Shown here piece after piece: positions 1-8,180 of a stretch of 64,000 nt of DNA. Position numbers and translations under genes: made by a program. Position 1 is the first letter of the stretch, and each line of letters begins with the position of its first letter. The notes under the pieces were generated by a model, which made no database searches, was not told where the DNA came from, and saw only the letters and a program-made list of their open reading frames with translations. The stretch spans positions 434,001 to 498,000 of the forward strand of contig NZ_RCWJ01000001.1 in the NCBI RefSeq assembly GCF_003668565.1, read 5' to 3'. Source of the stretch: Mycetocola zhadangensis (GTDB lineage Bacteria; Actinomycetota; Actinomycetes; Actinomycetales; Microbacteriaceae).

Positions 1-459
1 TCCCTGAAGTACAAGGGTCGGAATGCTCGGAGCCAGCAGTTCCGGCAGCCGCGTCGCCTCAGGTTTCCCCGGAGGGTGCAGAGGGAAGGCCAGGCAGACC
101 GCTGCCGCGGCTCCCAGATCATCTGCCGTCCGGCAGGCGACCCGTGCGCCTGCGCTTCGACCACCCACAACCAGCGGTAGACCATTCGCGAGGTCAGCGA
201 CGGCCGGCAAAGTCTCCCGCCACGCAACATCAAGTGTCGCCGGGCGCGGAGCGATCTTCTTCCCGGCCACTCGCCACGGCTGTTCGTATCGAGCGACGGT
301 GAACCCGTGTGCTGGCAGCTGCTCCGCCAGAGCGGCAAGATCAAGGGCGTCAATCCCGCCCCCGGCGCCGTGACCAAGCCACACAACAGCTCGAGGATCG
401 GCGGCCGTGCTGACCGTGAGCCGCCCGGGTCCGAGCGAGGTGGGCACGTCGATGATCAT
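1..459 (-). CDS. Alpha/beta-hydrolase family protein (KANL3/Tex30-like), partial
   Basis: The reading frame is open from an ATG at 459 to the window edge, giving 153 residues with no stop, so the C-terminus is missing. Visible features are an early oxyanion-type stretch WLGHGAGGG (residues 27-35) and a nucleophile elbow GGRSAGAR (about 99-106), with Ser102 the likely catalytic serine. This arrangement is that of the KANL3/Tex30-like branch of the dienelactone hydrolase group. No signal peptide is seen, so it is probably cytosolic. The substrate cannot be told from sequence. The start lacks a strong ribosome site, so the exact N-terminus is uncertain. Confidence 0.7.
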   Translation of the reverse strand, partial: MIIDVPTSLGPGRLTVSTAADPRAVVWLGHGAGGGIDALDLAALAEQLPAHGFTVARYEQPWRVAGKKIAPRPATLDVAWRETLPAVADLANGLPLVVGGRSAGARVACRTADDLGAAAAVCLAFPLHPPGKPEATRLPELLAPSIPTLVLQG

Positions 460-522
460 GAACTCGAGGGTACTCGCCGTCGAGATTCGAGTGCTCAGGG
501 CGGTGAGAAGCGATGGAGCGGG

Positions 523-990
523 TCAGACGGAAACTACATCCCGCTTCGCTTCATCGCGACGGTTCCGCCACGCGCGCCACGCCCCCGTCGACCAGAGGGC
601 CCAGAGTACGAGCAACGGCTGGAACAGCAGGCGGATTCCGCGGCTCAGGTCATCATTGAGCCCGAACGAATCAGTACCTGTCGTGAACTGCGAGATGTTG
701 CCCGGAAAAATAGCGACGAAGAACGCCGCAACGATCCAGCCAACGGGCACTCTCCAGCGCCACAGTACGAGCAGGGCCAGTCCCAGCACGATTTCCACTA
801 TCCCGGATGCGACCACCACGACGTCGACATCGATCGGCAGCCACGTGGGCACCTGCGCCTGGAAGGCGTCTCGTGCGACGGTCAGGTGTCCGACGCCCGC
901 GGTGAGCAGAAAAACACCCAGAAGTATCTGGGCAACTATCGCGCCGACTGACGTTCGGCGGACGGGCCGGGTCGTGTCCGATGGGGTCAT
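523..990 (-). CDS. DoxX-like four-helix membrane protein
   Basis: The protein has 155 residues and four hydrophobic segments (about 14-35, 55-78, 82-98 and 122-140). Polar loops carry a conserved-looking GVGHL near residue 32 and FPGNISQF near 95. The size and helix pattern are typical of the DoxX/DoxD-like membrane family, whose general role is poorly defined. Some members act with thiol or quinone oxidoreductases. It ends about 60 bases before the hydrolase start on the same strand, so the two could be cotranscribed. Function beyond an integral membrane protein is not supported. Confidence 0.7.
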   Translation of the reverse strand: MTPSDTTRPVRRTSVGAIVAQILLGVFLLTAGVGHLTVARDAFQAQVPTWLPIDVDVVVVASGIVEIVLGLALLVLWRWRVPVGWIVAAFFVAIFPGNISQFTTGTDSFGLNDDLSRGIRLLFQPLLVLWALWSTGAWRAWRNRRDEAKRDVVSV

Positions 991-1015
991 GACCTCAGCC
1001 TAGATGGACACCCTG

Positions 1016-1363
1016 TTAGCGGGACTGACGCCGTTTGCCCGGGCGGGGCTGGCCCTTCACAGCCGGTGCGCGGCCCTTGCCCTTGTTTGCCTTTGCCTTG
1101 CCCCCTGCTGGCTGCGGCTTGTTCTGAACCGACGCGGCCGTCGCAGCCTGCTTGCGTTGCTCGTCAGCAAGAAGAGCCTGGCCCGCCGGGGTCAGGGTCG
1201 TCGTTGAGGCGTTCATGTCGAACAGCGGCGTGCCGAGTTCGCTCTCCAGCTCTCGGACGGACGCAAGCAGGGACGACCGTGGAATGTTGAGGTGTTTAGC
1301 GGCGTGCGCGAAGTGAAGTTCTTCGGCAGCGACGACGAAACGCCGAAGCGCGATCGTATCCAT
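1016..1363 (-). CDS. Stand-alone LysR-type helix-turn-helix protein with basic tail
   Basis: Starting at the ATG at 1363 the product has 115 residues. Residues 1-62 read as a LysR-type winged helix (MDTIALRRFVVAAEELHFAHAA..., then a typical S-x-L-E-L-G-x-P-L-F block ending in LFDMNASTTTLTPAGQ). The effector-binding domain that normally fills residues 90-300 is absent. In its place is a tail of about 45 residues rich in Lys, Arg, Ala and Gly (KAKANKGKGRAPAV). It probably binds DNA, but without a ligand pocket it cannot be a classical LysR activator. It could be a nucleoid-type or dimer-blocking protein. The longer upstream frame to 1549 is antisense to the GNAT gene and was rejected as the start. 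Confidence 0.65.
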   Translation of the reverse strand: MDTIALRRFVVAAEELHFAHAAKHLNIPRSSLLASVRELESELGTPLFDMNASTTTLTPAGQALLADEQRKQAATAASVQNKPQPAGGKAKANKGKGRAPAVKGQPRPGKRRQSR

Positions 1364-1478
1364 GGTCTCGTTTCTTATCCACCGCGAGGAACGCGGCTGC
1401 AGCCCAAGCGTACGCGGTCGGGGTGCGAACCGTTCTCCGAGCGCCCGTGGATGGTTCCGGGTTTGTTCCCCGCGGGCC

Positions 1479-1991
1479 TCATTCGACCTGGTATTTGAAG
1501 CCGCGGTGGGAGCCCGCGAAACCGAGGCGCTCGTAAAAGCGGTGCGCATCCGTCCGGGCCTCGTCTGAGGTCAGTTGAACCAACCCCGCTCCCGTCGTCG
1601 GCGCTGCGACGTCCATTACCCACCGCATCATGGCACCGCCGATGCCACCGGACCGGTGCGCGCGTGAGACGCGAACCGCTTCGACGAGTAGTCGGGTCGT
1701 TCCGCGTCTGGCCATACCCGGGATCCGGGTGAGCTGCATGGTGGCGAGTACTCCGTCGTTGCCATCGTCCGCGATGACGATCTCGTTCGACGTGTCGCTC
1801 ACAATCTCTGCCAGCGCTGCTTCGTACGCTGCGATGTCAGCCTCGGCAGCCCGATCACCCCTTGACGCGCTGATCGGGTCATCGGAGAGCAACTTCATCA
1901 GGGCGGGAAGGTCATCGGCTGTCGCCCGACGGAGACGCACTCGCGTCGTCCGTGCGTCCAGCGTGGTTGGCAGGTTCAGAGTTGCGATCAC
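1479..1991 (-). CDS. GNAT family N-acetyltransferase
   Basis: The 170-residue product has the GNAT fold signature. There is an N-terminal strand with VRLRRATADDLPALMKLL (about 18-35), the acetyl-CoA pyrophosphate loop RSGGIGGAMM (about 113-122) and a C-terminal FYERLGF (about 151-157). It should transfer an acetyl group from acetyl-CoA to an amine; the acceptor is unknown. It starts with GTG at 1991. Its stop lies about 115 bases upstream of the LysR-like gene on the same strand, so the two may share a transcript. Confidence 0.85.
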   Translation of the reverse strand: MIATLNLPTTLDARTTRVRLRRATADDLPALMKLLSDDPISASRGDRAAEADIAAYEAALAEIVSDTSNEIVIADDGNDGVLATMQLTRIPGMARRGTTRLLVEAVRVSRAHRSGGIGGAMMRWVMDVAAPTTGAGLVQLTSDEARTDAHRFYERLGFAGSHRGFKYQVE

Positions 1992-2030
1992 CCGGTTAGT
2001 CTGCCATCAGCTCATGCCGATCCGCGTGCG

Positions 2031-2243
2031 TTAGAAGTCGCTCCCGCGTGAGTCATACGCTCGTGGATAAACGCGACCGTGCGGCGGGGTGATAAACCCG
2101 GGCACGACCCAGGTTTCCCGACGGCTCGGAACCGGACCAGATCCTGGCCCCGGTAGCTCCTCGCTTGAGACGTCGTGTTTTTCGCTCACGGGAGGAGCGT
2201 CATCTGCGCCGAACCTCCGAACCGGACCCCATGCCTTGTTCAT
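2031..2243 (-). CDS. Small proline/arginine-rich hypothetical protein
   Basis: A 70-residue frame starts at the ATG at 2243, preceded by GGTGAG at a usable distance. An upstream in-frame ATG at 2267 is possible. The product is hydrophilic, with many Pro, Gly and Arg and no membrane segment (MNKAWGPVRRFGADD..., ending YDSRGSDF). No family is recognised. Support comes from the ribosome site, continuous coding-like codons and a position in an otherwise empty gap, all weak. It could be a chance frame. Confidence 0.4.
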   Translation of the reverse strand: MNKAWGPVRRFGADDAPPVSEKHDVSSEELPGPGSGPVPSRRETWVVPGFITPPHGRVYPRAYDSRGSDF

Positions 2244-2520
2244 ATGCTCACCGTACGCTTCGGGCACGGCTTGTCAAGCGGTTCGAGTGCCCCCAGTGAA
2301 TCCGCGCGAAGCCATTCCCTTTTGGCGCAACAGCACGAGCGCAAAAGTTGGCTGTGCCACTCGGTGGGTCGCGCCATTGCTGCCAGGCAGCACCCGCCGT
2401 TAGTGTGCGAGGCGCCGGGGGGCCAGCGGGTTTTGGGAATTCAGCGGGACGCCCGACTCATCTCAACGCGGGCGAGCATCGCACGCCCGTGATCGGTCAA
2501 AGACGATCAAGGAGTTCAGG
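2244..2520. promoter_or_regulatory. Intergenic leader of the PQQ dehydrogenase gene
   Basis: This 277-base gap carries no convincing gene. It must contain the promoter of the downstream dehydrogenase and of the divergent small gene. A strong ribosome site (AAGGAG at about 2508) precedes the ATG at 2521. A loose inverted repeat of TGGC...ACAGC against GCTGTGCCA lies near 2323-2360 and could be an operator, but the arms are imperfect. Confidence 0.35.
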
Positions 2521-5208
2521 ATGCGTAAACATCTGTCCAGGAGGCTGGCAGCGCTCAGCCTCGGAGCAGTGGTGGTGGTGACAGTGGCGGTCTCACCGGC
2601 CTACGGCACCAATTCAGCCACGCCGGTGCCTCCCGCCGGGCTCACGGGCCTCGAGCCAACCGGCGCGGATATGCCGACCGTCGGAGGCAACCTGGGAAAC
2701 CAGCACTACTCGGCACTTACCAAGATCAACAAGCGTAACCTCGACAAGATGGGGCCCGCCTGGCGAACCCACGTCTCGGGGGTCGCGCCTGCCTCTGACG
2801 ATGTGGGTCAGCAGACCACACCGATCGTTGTCGGCGGCATCATCTACCTCGACACTCCGAGCGGTGGCGTCATCGCTGTACACGGCAAGACCGGTGAATC
2901 CGTGTGGAAATGGGAGCCGACCGCATACGGAACCGCTGACACCCGACGCGGCGTCTCCGCAGGCGACAACAAGATCTTCACCATGGCTGCAGATGACCGC
3001 GTGGTTGCCCTTGACCAGGCGACAGGAGCCGAAGTGTGGGCGGTTCAGCCCACGGGGCCTCAAGGTGAATTCCTCGGCAACTTCGACCGTGTGGCCACGG
3101 TCTACCACAACGGCGTCGTCTATGCCCACGCGGCGAACGGTGACCGCGCCGCGGTTGTCGGTCTCGACGCGAGTGATGGCAGCTACCTCTGGCACTTCTT
3201 CGGAGGACCAGACCGAGGCACCGTGTACACAGATGTGAACGGAAATTCGGTCGACGCTGGTGGAACCTGGGGACCGATCGCGCCAGACGGCACGGACTGC
3301 CCGTTGGTTGGCGGGTCAACGCCGTGGATTCACGGAGCAGTGGACCCCGAACTGAACATGTACTACATGACGTTCGGAAACGCGCGCAGCTGTAACTCGT
3401 CGCAGGATGGATCCCAGCGTCCGGGCGACAACCTGTTCTCAAGCACGATGGTCGCCGTCGACGCCACCTCAGGCGCCTACAAGTGGCACTACCAGTCCAT
3501 CCGCCACGACGTGTGGGACATGGACAACGTGCACCCGCCGACCCTGGCAAACGTGAAGTTCAACGGCGCTGTGCGCAAAGTCCTGTTCTACGGCAGCAAA
3601 TCCGGACATCAGTTTGTTCTCGACCGCACAAACGGCAAACCGGTTCTTCCTGTGACCGAGAAGCCGATGATCACCGACTCCCGTCAGAACCACGCCGAGA
3701 CGCAGCCCTTCCCCGAGACCCGGTTGCTCCCTGACTGCCTCGTCTGGGAGAAACTCGACCCGAATAACATCCCGGGGGACCCGTGGCGTGCCGTGCCCAA
3801 CTACAACGGCTACCAGCCAGACGCGGAAGGCAACCTCGTCTTCAACCCCGACAGCTACGTTGCCGCTGACAAGCCATTCCTGACCTACCCGGAGGGCTAC
3901 CCGTCCGATCACCGCCAGGGGTGCATGTATGACCCACAGTGGGACCAGCCAATTCTGTCCACCACCAGCCAGAACGGCGGCGCCGACTGGTCGAACAACG
4001 CATACAGCCACAAAACCAACCTTGTGTACTACTCGTACGGCACCAACCCGGTGGCGCACTGGAACGGCGCAGCCGCGAACGGGCAGCGTGCAATGGGCCA
4101 GTACCAGACCGGCGGGATCCTCGCCTACGACGCATCGACCGGTGCCGTTCGGTGGCAAAACCACCTCGGCACTGACATGTCACACGGTCAGGGCCCGCTG
4201 ACAACCGCATCCGACCTGCTCTTCGTCGGGCAGATCGACGGCAGGCTGCTGGCCATGGACAGCTCGAGTGGAGATGTTCTCTGGGACTTCCAGACCGGTT
4301 CAGGTATCGCTTCGGCGCCGGTCACCTATGAGGTGGACGGTGAGCAGTACGTCGCGGTGTTCGCGGCCGGGTCGACCAACCCGTACGGCGCCTCGGTCAC
4401 ACAGGGCGACTCGCTCTGGGCGTTCAAGCTCGGTGGCAAATACACCACCGAGTCTGGCAGCCAGGAGGGGCCAGAGACGGCACCACTGTCGATCCGTCGC
4501 CCGGTGAGCGGCAACCCGGTCGAGGGCGCGACGGTGGAGAACACGGTCCTGCTCGCCCGATCCAGCCGGACGGACGACACGGCGGCATCGCGGGACAGCG
4601 TTTCGCAGAGCGCCATGCAGCCGACCCGCATGCGGGTGCCCGTCGGAACAACGGTCACGTTCAAGAACCCGGGTGCTGAGACGTTCCCGAACTTCCCGAA
4701 CGTGAAAGAGCACTGTGCGACGCAGTTCTTCGAGGGAGAGTTCAACGCGAAACTGCAGCCGGGTGAGACCTACCAGCACACGTTCGACCGAGCCGGTGAG
4801 TACTACTTCAACGACTGCACCGACCCACGGCCGACCGGAATGATCGAGGTCTACCTGCAACCGCAAGACACGCCTGGTGCAGCCACGTTCGTTCCAAGCA
4901 CGCTTAATCTGGGTGCGAGGAGCGGAATATTCACGGATGTCGACGGCAAAGTCGGGGCCTATTTCAAGCTTCCCGTTGGGCACAGGTATGAAAGCGGCGC
5001 CGTTGTGCGAACGCCGCTCTCGCCCACCCCGGTGGAGGCGGCCAAGGTGACCGACTTCAGGAACCACGTGTTCGTGCAGTTCAACAAGGACGATCTCGAT
5101 AACAACGTGCCCGAGGGCAAGGTGCCCCTGACCCTCGTCCTGAATGTGCTTCACAAGGGCGTGCAAAAACAGATCACGTCCACGGTGACGGTGAGGGTGA
5201 TCAAGTAA
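2521..5208 (+). CDS. Secreted PQQ-type beta-propeller dehydrogenase with cupredoxin-like tail
   Basis: The 895-residue product begins with a Sec signal peptide (RR..., hydrophobic 10-24, likely cleavage near 29). Residues about 55-640 match the PQQ-dependent alcohol dehydrogenase propeller: HYSALTKINKRNL at 62, GQQTTPIVVGGIIYL at 96 and WHYQSIRHDVWDMD at 322-335, which carries the catalytic-type Asp. There is no CxxCH heme site. Residues about 700-785 look like a cupredoxin with the ending C-T-D-P-R-P-T-G-M, where the usual His between Cys and Met is Arg, so copper binding is doubtful. About 105 further residues form a beta-rich tail. It probably oxidises an alcohol or sugar outside the cell. 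No PQQ synthesis genes are in the window. Confidence 0.8.
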   Translation: MRKHLSRRLAALSLGAVVVVTVAVSPAYGTNSATPVPPAGLTGLEPTGADMPTVGGNLGNQHYSALTKINKRNLDKMGPAWRTHVSGVAPASDDVGQQTTPIVVGGIIYLDTPSGGVIAVHGKTGESVWKWEPTAYGTADTRRGVSAGDNKIFTMAADDRVVALDQATGAEVWAVQPTGPQGEFLGNFDRVATVYHNGVVYAHAANGDRAAVVGLDASDGSYLWHFFGGPDRGTVYTDVNGNSVDAGGTWGPIAPDGTDCPLVGGSTPWIHGAVDPELNMYYMTFGNARSCNSSQDGSQRPGDNLFSSTMVAVDATSGAYKWHYQSIRHDVWDMDNVHPPTLANVKFNGAVRKVLFYGSKSGHQFVLDRTNGKPVLPVTEKPMITDSRQNHAETQPFPETRLLPDCLVWEKLDPNNIPGDPWRAVPNYNGYQPDAEGNLVFNPDSYVAADKPFLTYPEGYPSDHRQGCMYDPQWDQPILSTTSQNGGADWSNNAYSHKTNLVYYSYGTNPVAHWNGAAANGQRAMGQYQTGGILAYDASTGAVRWQNHLGTDMSHGQGPLTTASDLLFVGQIDGRLLAMDSSSGDVLWDFQTGSGIASAPVTYEVDGEQYVAVFAAGSTNPYGASVTQGDSLWAFKLGGKYTTESGSQEGPETAPLSIRRPVSGNPVEGATVENTVLLARSSRTDDTAASRDSVSQSAMQPTRMRVPVGTTVTFKNPGAETFPNFPNVKEHCATQFFEGEFNAKLQPGETYQHTFDRAGEYYFNDCTDPRPTGMIEVYLQPQDTPGAATFVPSTLNLGARSGIFTDVDGKVGAYFKLPVGHRYESGAVVRTPLSPTPVEAAKVTDFRNHVFVQFNKDDLDNNVPEGKVPLTLVLNVLHKGVQKQITSTVTVRVIK

Positions 5209-5231
5209 GGCGCACGATCCGGCACGTCCAC

Positions 5232-5296
5232 GGAACCGCCTCTTCTCGGCTCCACCCTCACCGGCACGGTGAGGGTGGAGCGGGGGAGGCGGTTCC
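5232..5296. terminator. Nested double hairpin, bidirectional terminator
   Basis: An inner perfect 15-bp stem (5249-5263 with 5267-5281, three-base loop) sits inside an outer 11-bp stem (5232-5242 with 5286-5296). It lies between the convergent dehydrogenase and IclR genes and can serve both. No long T run follows. Confidence 0.75.
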
Positions 5297-5331
5297 ATGC
5301 GTCGCGCAGGCGCCTGGCATCAGGGTGCCTG

Positions 5332-5985
5332 CTATTCCGGTATCGCCAGACGGCGCTCAACGGCCCGAGCAGCGTCGTGAATCCTGAGTGCTGCACGAGT
5401 GACGTCGGAATCCGTCGCGCCAACGCTCAGCGCGATGGCGGCAGCCACGTTCCCTCCAGGCACAAGGATGGCACTGGCCACCCAACGGATGCCGCGGGCA
5501 GCTTCGCGTGCTTCGGTCACGACACCGAGAGGATGCGCGAGCACCGCCTTGCCCACAGCGCTGAGGTGCACGGGCACACGATCACCGGTCCGGTATCCCT
5601 CTGCGGCGGACGTCCGGCCCCGCACGATGGCGATGAGAATCATGTCTTCTTTTTCACGAATCGCCAGGTGCGTCGTCTCGCCGGTCACCGTGCGCAGCTC
5701 GGCCATGACGGGGAGGGCCGCCGACCTGAGTTGCCGCGGCGCCTCAGCGAGTTGCCCGAGTTCGAACAGACGAAGGCCGAGGTAGATGAGTTTGCCCTCG
5801 CGCTCCAGGTAGCGCTGCCGGACAAGTCCGGAGACGAGCCGGGACACCGTGGATTTCGGGAGACCGGCCCGCGACGCGAGCTCAGAAAGGCTGAGGCCTC
5901 GATCATCGTCGAAGGCATCGAGGATGGTCGTCATGCGATCGAGCACACTCAACAGGTCGTCCCGCCGACCCGCCTCATCGGCCAT
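5332..5985 (-). CDS. IclR family regulator with shortened effector domain
   Basis: The product has 217 residues, about 30-40 fewer than usual for IclR proteins. Residues about 10-65 form the winged helix (LSVLDRMTTILDAF..., LPKSTVSRLVSGLV). The IclR-type effector domain follows from about 75. After GKAVLAHPLG the usual helix and linker before the final strands are missing, and the chain resumes at ARGIRWVASAILVPGG. The ligand pocket may therefore be altered. The gene starts 5 bases after the stop of a second IclR gene, so the two are an operon. Both sit between the PQQ dehydrogenase and the ThuA gene and probably regulate them; this is inference. Confidence 0.8.
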   Translation of the reverse strand: MADEAGRRDDLLSVLDRMTTILDAFDDDRGLSLSELASRAGLPKSTVSRLVSGLVRQRYLEREGKLIYLGLRLFELGQLAEAPRQLRSAALPVMAELRTVTGETTHLAIREKEDMILIAIVRGRTSAAEGYRTGDRVPVHLSAVGKAVLAHPLGVVTEAREAARGIRWVASAILVPGGNVAAAIALSVGATDSDVTRAALRIHDAARAVERRLAIPE

Positions 5986-5990
5986 GCCCG

Positions 5991-6722
5991 CTATACGGCG
6001 AGCCGCTGCGAGAGCAGGCGGGCGGCGTGTCGAACGAGCGGCGCCATCCGCCGGGGATCCATGTCGGCAGCCGGTCCGGCGATCGAAATCGCAGCCACGG
6101 GTCGGCGCCGAGCGGAGAGGACGGGACTCGCGACGCCGACCACCCCAGGGAAGGTCTCGCAGCGGTCGATCGCGACAGAACTTGTGCGCACACCGGCGAG
6201 TTCCCGCTCGAACGCCTCCCTGGCGCAGGGCGCGAAGCCTCTCGTGATCTCGTCGAGTGCCGAGTCGTCGTCGCTGAAGGCGAGGACCGCCTTGCCGAGC
6301 GCTGTTGTCGCAGACGGCACTCGCGCTCCGGCGCGTGACGGGGACGGTCGAAGACGCCCCTGTACCGAGATCACCGAAACCATGTGGTGACCGTCCTGCA
6401 CGGCGACGTTCAGGTGTTCTCCCGTCGCGTTGAACAGTTCGACCAAAACGGGCATCGCAGCCAGGCTGAGCTGGCGCGGACCGCTCGCTCGTGCTCCGAG
6501 ATCAAAGAGCCGAAGTCCGATGACAACGCCGTCCTGGGTCCGGGCGAGGTATCGCTGTCGTACGAGGTCACGAACGAGACGAGAAACCGTGGACTTCGGT
6601 GTGCCCGTGGCGACGGCGATTCGGGTGATCGTCGTCGAGCCGTCGGCCTCCCGGACCGCCTCCAGAATAGCGATGATGCGGTCGAGCACCGATACCGGCT
6701 CGTCCCATCGACCGCTGCGCAT
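5991..6722 (-). CDS. IclR family transcriptional regulator
   Basis: This is a 243-residue, full-length IclR protein. The winged helix covers about 8-68 (VSVLDRIIAILEAV..., TPKSTVSRLVRDLV), and the effector domain from about 80 to the end has ALGKAVLAF near 147 and FPGVVGVASPV near 197. It is a paralogue of the 217-residue regulator directly downstream; the two share the RxRYLxR segment after the helix-turn-helix. Such proteins usually bind small acids or sugar-derived ligands and repress or activate neighbouring catabolic genes. The ligand is unknown here. Confidence 0.85.
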   Translation of the reverse strand: MRSGRWDEPVSVLDRIIAILEAVREADGSTTITRIAVATGTPKSTVSRLVRDLVRQRYLARTQDGVVIGLRLFDLGARASGPRQLSLAAMPVLVELFNATGEHLNVAVQDGHHMVSVISVQGRLRPSPSRAGARVPSATTALGKAVLAFSDDDSALDEITRGFAPCAREAFERELAGVRTSSVAIDRCETFPGVVGVASPVLSARRRPVAAISIAGPAADMDPRRMAPLVRHAARLLSQRLAV

Positions 6723-6835
6723 ACGTCAAGTATTGGGCGGCACCTTCACCGCGGCAAGGATCGAGCGAACAGACCACAGCGATGGCCCACTGAATGGGTC
6801 ACGCACCCTTCGACGGACGTTGTGCTGACGAAAAA

Positions 6836-6865
6836 GGCCCGCACCGGCGATGCCGAGTGCGGGCC
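6836..6865 (-). terminator. Rho-independent terminator of the ThuA gene
   Basis: A perfect 9-bp stem (6836-6844 with 6857-6865) is followed on the minus strand by five T residues. It lies 29 bases past the stop of the ThuA gene. Confidence 0.85.
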
Positions 6866-6893
6866 CTGATCGTTCAGATTATTGTGCGCGAGG

Positions 6894-7886
6894 TCAGACC
6901 GCACAGAACGGCTTGATGCCCATCGAGCTCTCCAGGCCGGACATCAGGTGTTCCTTGAACAGGTCGTCGCCTGCGAGCGGCACATCCGTCCAGACGGCCA
7001 CGTCGTGCCCAAGCGTTGTCAGCCACGACTTACCGCCGTCGTAGTACTGGCACCAGCTGACCGCGTGCTGTTCGCCGTGTCCTGGGTGTCCGGTCGCGCG
7101 GCCGTTGAGGCTCGTCTTTGGATCAACCTCGAGCAGCACGTTGACGTAGCTCGGGTACGGAACCAGGTTGTACCACTCGTCAGTGAATCCCCACTTGCGC
7201 GGCATGAAGTTGGTCGACACGTCTTTCTTGTTGATGGTCTCGATGGTGCCCGGGCGGTTCGGTGCGTGGTCGTAGAAGTTCGCTCCACCCAGCAGCCCTT
7301 CGTACCACTCCCAGTGATACTCGGCACCGAACGCGTTGTGAACGCCGACGAAGCCGCCGCCACCGCGTACGTACTGCATCAGGTTGGTCTGTGCCGGGTC
7401 ATCGAGTGTGTCGCGGTTGGAGCCGAGGAAGACGACGGCCTGGTACGAGCTCAGGCGGGAGAAGGAAGCGAGGTCCTCGGTGTAGTCGGCCTGGATGCCC
7501 CGTTCAGCAGCCCATGCTTTCAGTGAGGCCTGGGCGACGTTGTCAGCGTTCAGAGGTGGGTTCAGTCCTGGGCCGAGAGGCGTTCCGAGGTGAGCGTGGC
7601 GAGGACCTGCCGTGCGGCTCCAAATCAGGATGCGTTTCGGCTCGCCCTCTTTCCAGCCGTTGCCCCACTCGTTGTAACAGGCGGGATCTGTGCCGCGGCA
7701 GACGCCGTAGTCCTTGATCTCGTCCAGGTAGATTGCGTCGGCGGTTGTCGGTTTATTGCCTGAACCGTTGCCGTGTCCTCCCCGTGAGCCGGTTGCGGCG
7801 GTTCCCGCGAACACGAGGCCGGCGCTCAGCACAGCTGTCGCAGCGATGGCGGTTCCCGTGCTGAGTATCGATTTTATCGATTTCAT
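6894..7886 (-). CDS. Secreted ThuA-domain protein
   Basis: The product has 330 residues with a Sec signal peptide (MKSIKSILS, hydrophobic to about 30). It then has a Gly/Ser-rich linker and a ThuA (glutamine amidotransferase-like fold) domain from about 85 to 310. Signature pieces are LIWSRTAG near 87, YVRGGGGFVGVHNAFG near 168 and WLTTLGHD near 288. The ThuA family is linked to trehalose and other sugar use, but its reaction is not established. A good ribosome site (AAAGGGGA) precedes the ATG. With the secreted PQQ dehydrogenase and two IclR regulators nearby, an extracellular sugar-oxidation role is plausible. Confidence 0.82.
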   Translation of the reverse strand: MKSIKSILSTGTAIAATAVLSAGLVFAGTAATGSRGGHGNGSGNKPTTADAIYLDEIKDYGVCRGTDPACYNEWGNGWKEGEPKRILIWSRTAGPRHAHLGTPLGPGLNPPLNADNVAQASLKAWAAERGIQADYTEDLASFSRLSSYQAVVFLGSNRDTLDDPAQTNLMQYVRGGGGFVGVHNAFGAEYHWEWYEGLLGGANFYDHAPNRPGTIETINKKDVSTNFMPRKWGFTDEWYNLVPYPSYVNVLLEVDPKTSLNGRATGHPGHGEQHAVSWCQYYDGGKSWLTTLGHDVAVWTDVPLAGDDLFKEHLMSGLESSMGIKPFCAV

Positions 7887-7985
7887 GTGATCCCCTTTGA
7901 TCGGTCGAACGGCGCCCTTCGCCGGTCACGGATCGATCGTTTGAGGCGATCGGTGCCGCGAACGGTCGAATCCAGGCCCGGTTGC

Positions 7986-8003
7986 TGGAAATGTATGCTT
8001 CCC
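7986..8003. promoter_or_regulatory. Candidate IclR-type operator upstream of the ThuA gene
   Basis: The sequence TGGAA-N8-TTCCC forms an approximate inverted repeat about 100 bases upstream of the ThuA start. IclR proteins often bind GGAA/TTCC-type palindromes, and two IclR genes are nearby. The rest of the gap 7887-8180 shows no gene. The match is short and could be chance. Confidence 0.35.
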
Positions 8004-8180
8004 GGTTTGCCGAGGCAACACTGGTTCCGCTCAGTAAGCCGCCACGTGGCATCCGCTTGTCCTGAAATGGAATCGCTCGGGCGACCCGGGCGACGCGGGT
8101 GACTCGGGTGAGGCCGGTGGTTCGGATGTCGTTCCGCTCGACTGTCCGCGGTGCCGGGTGCGCCGGTCGGTACGGAGCGT

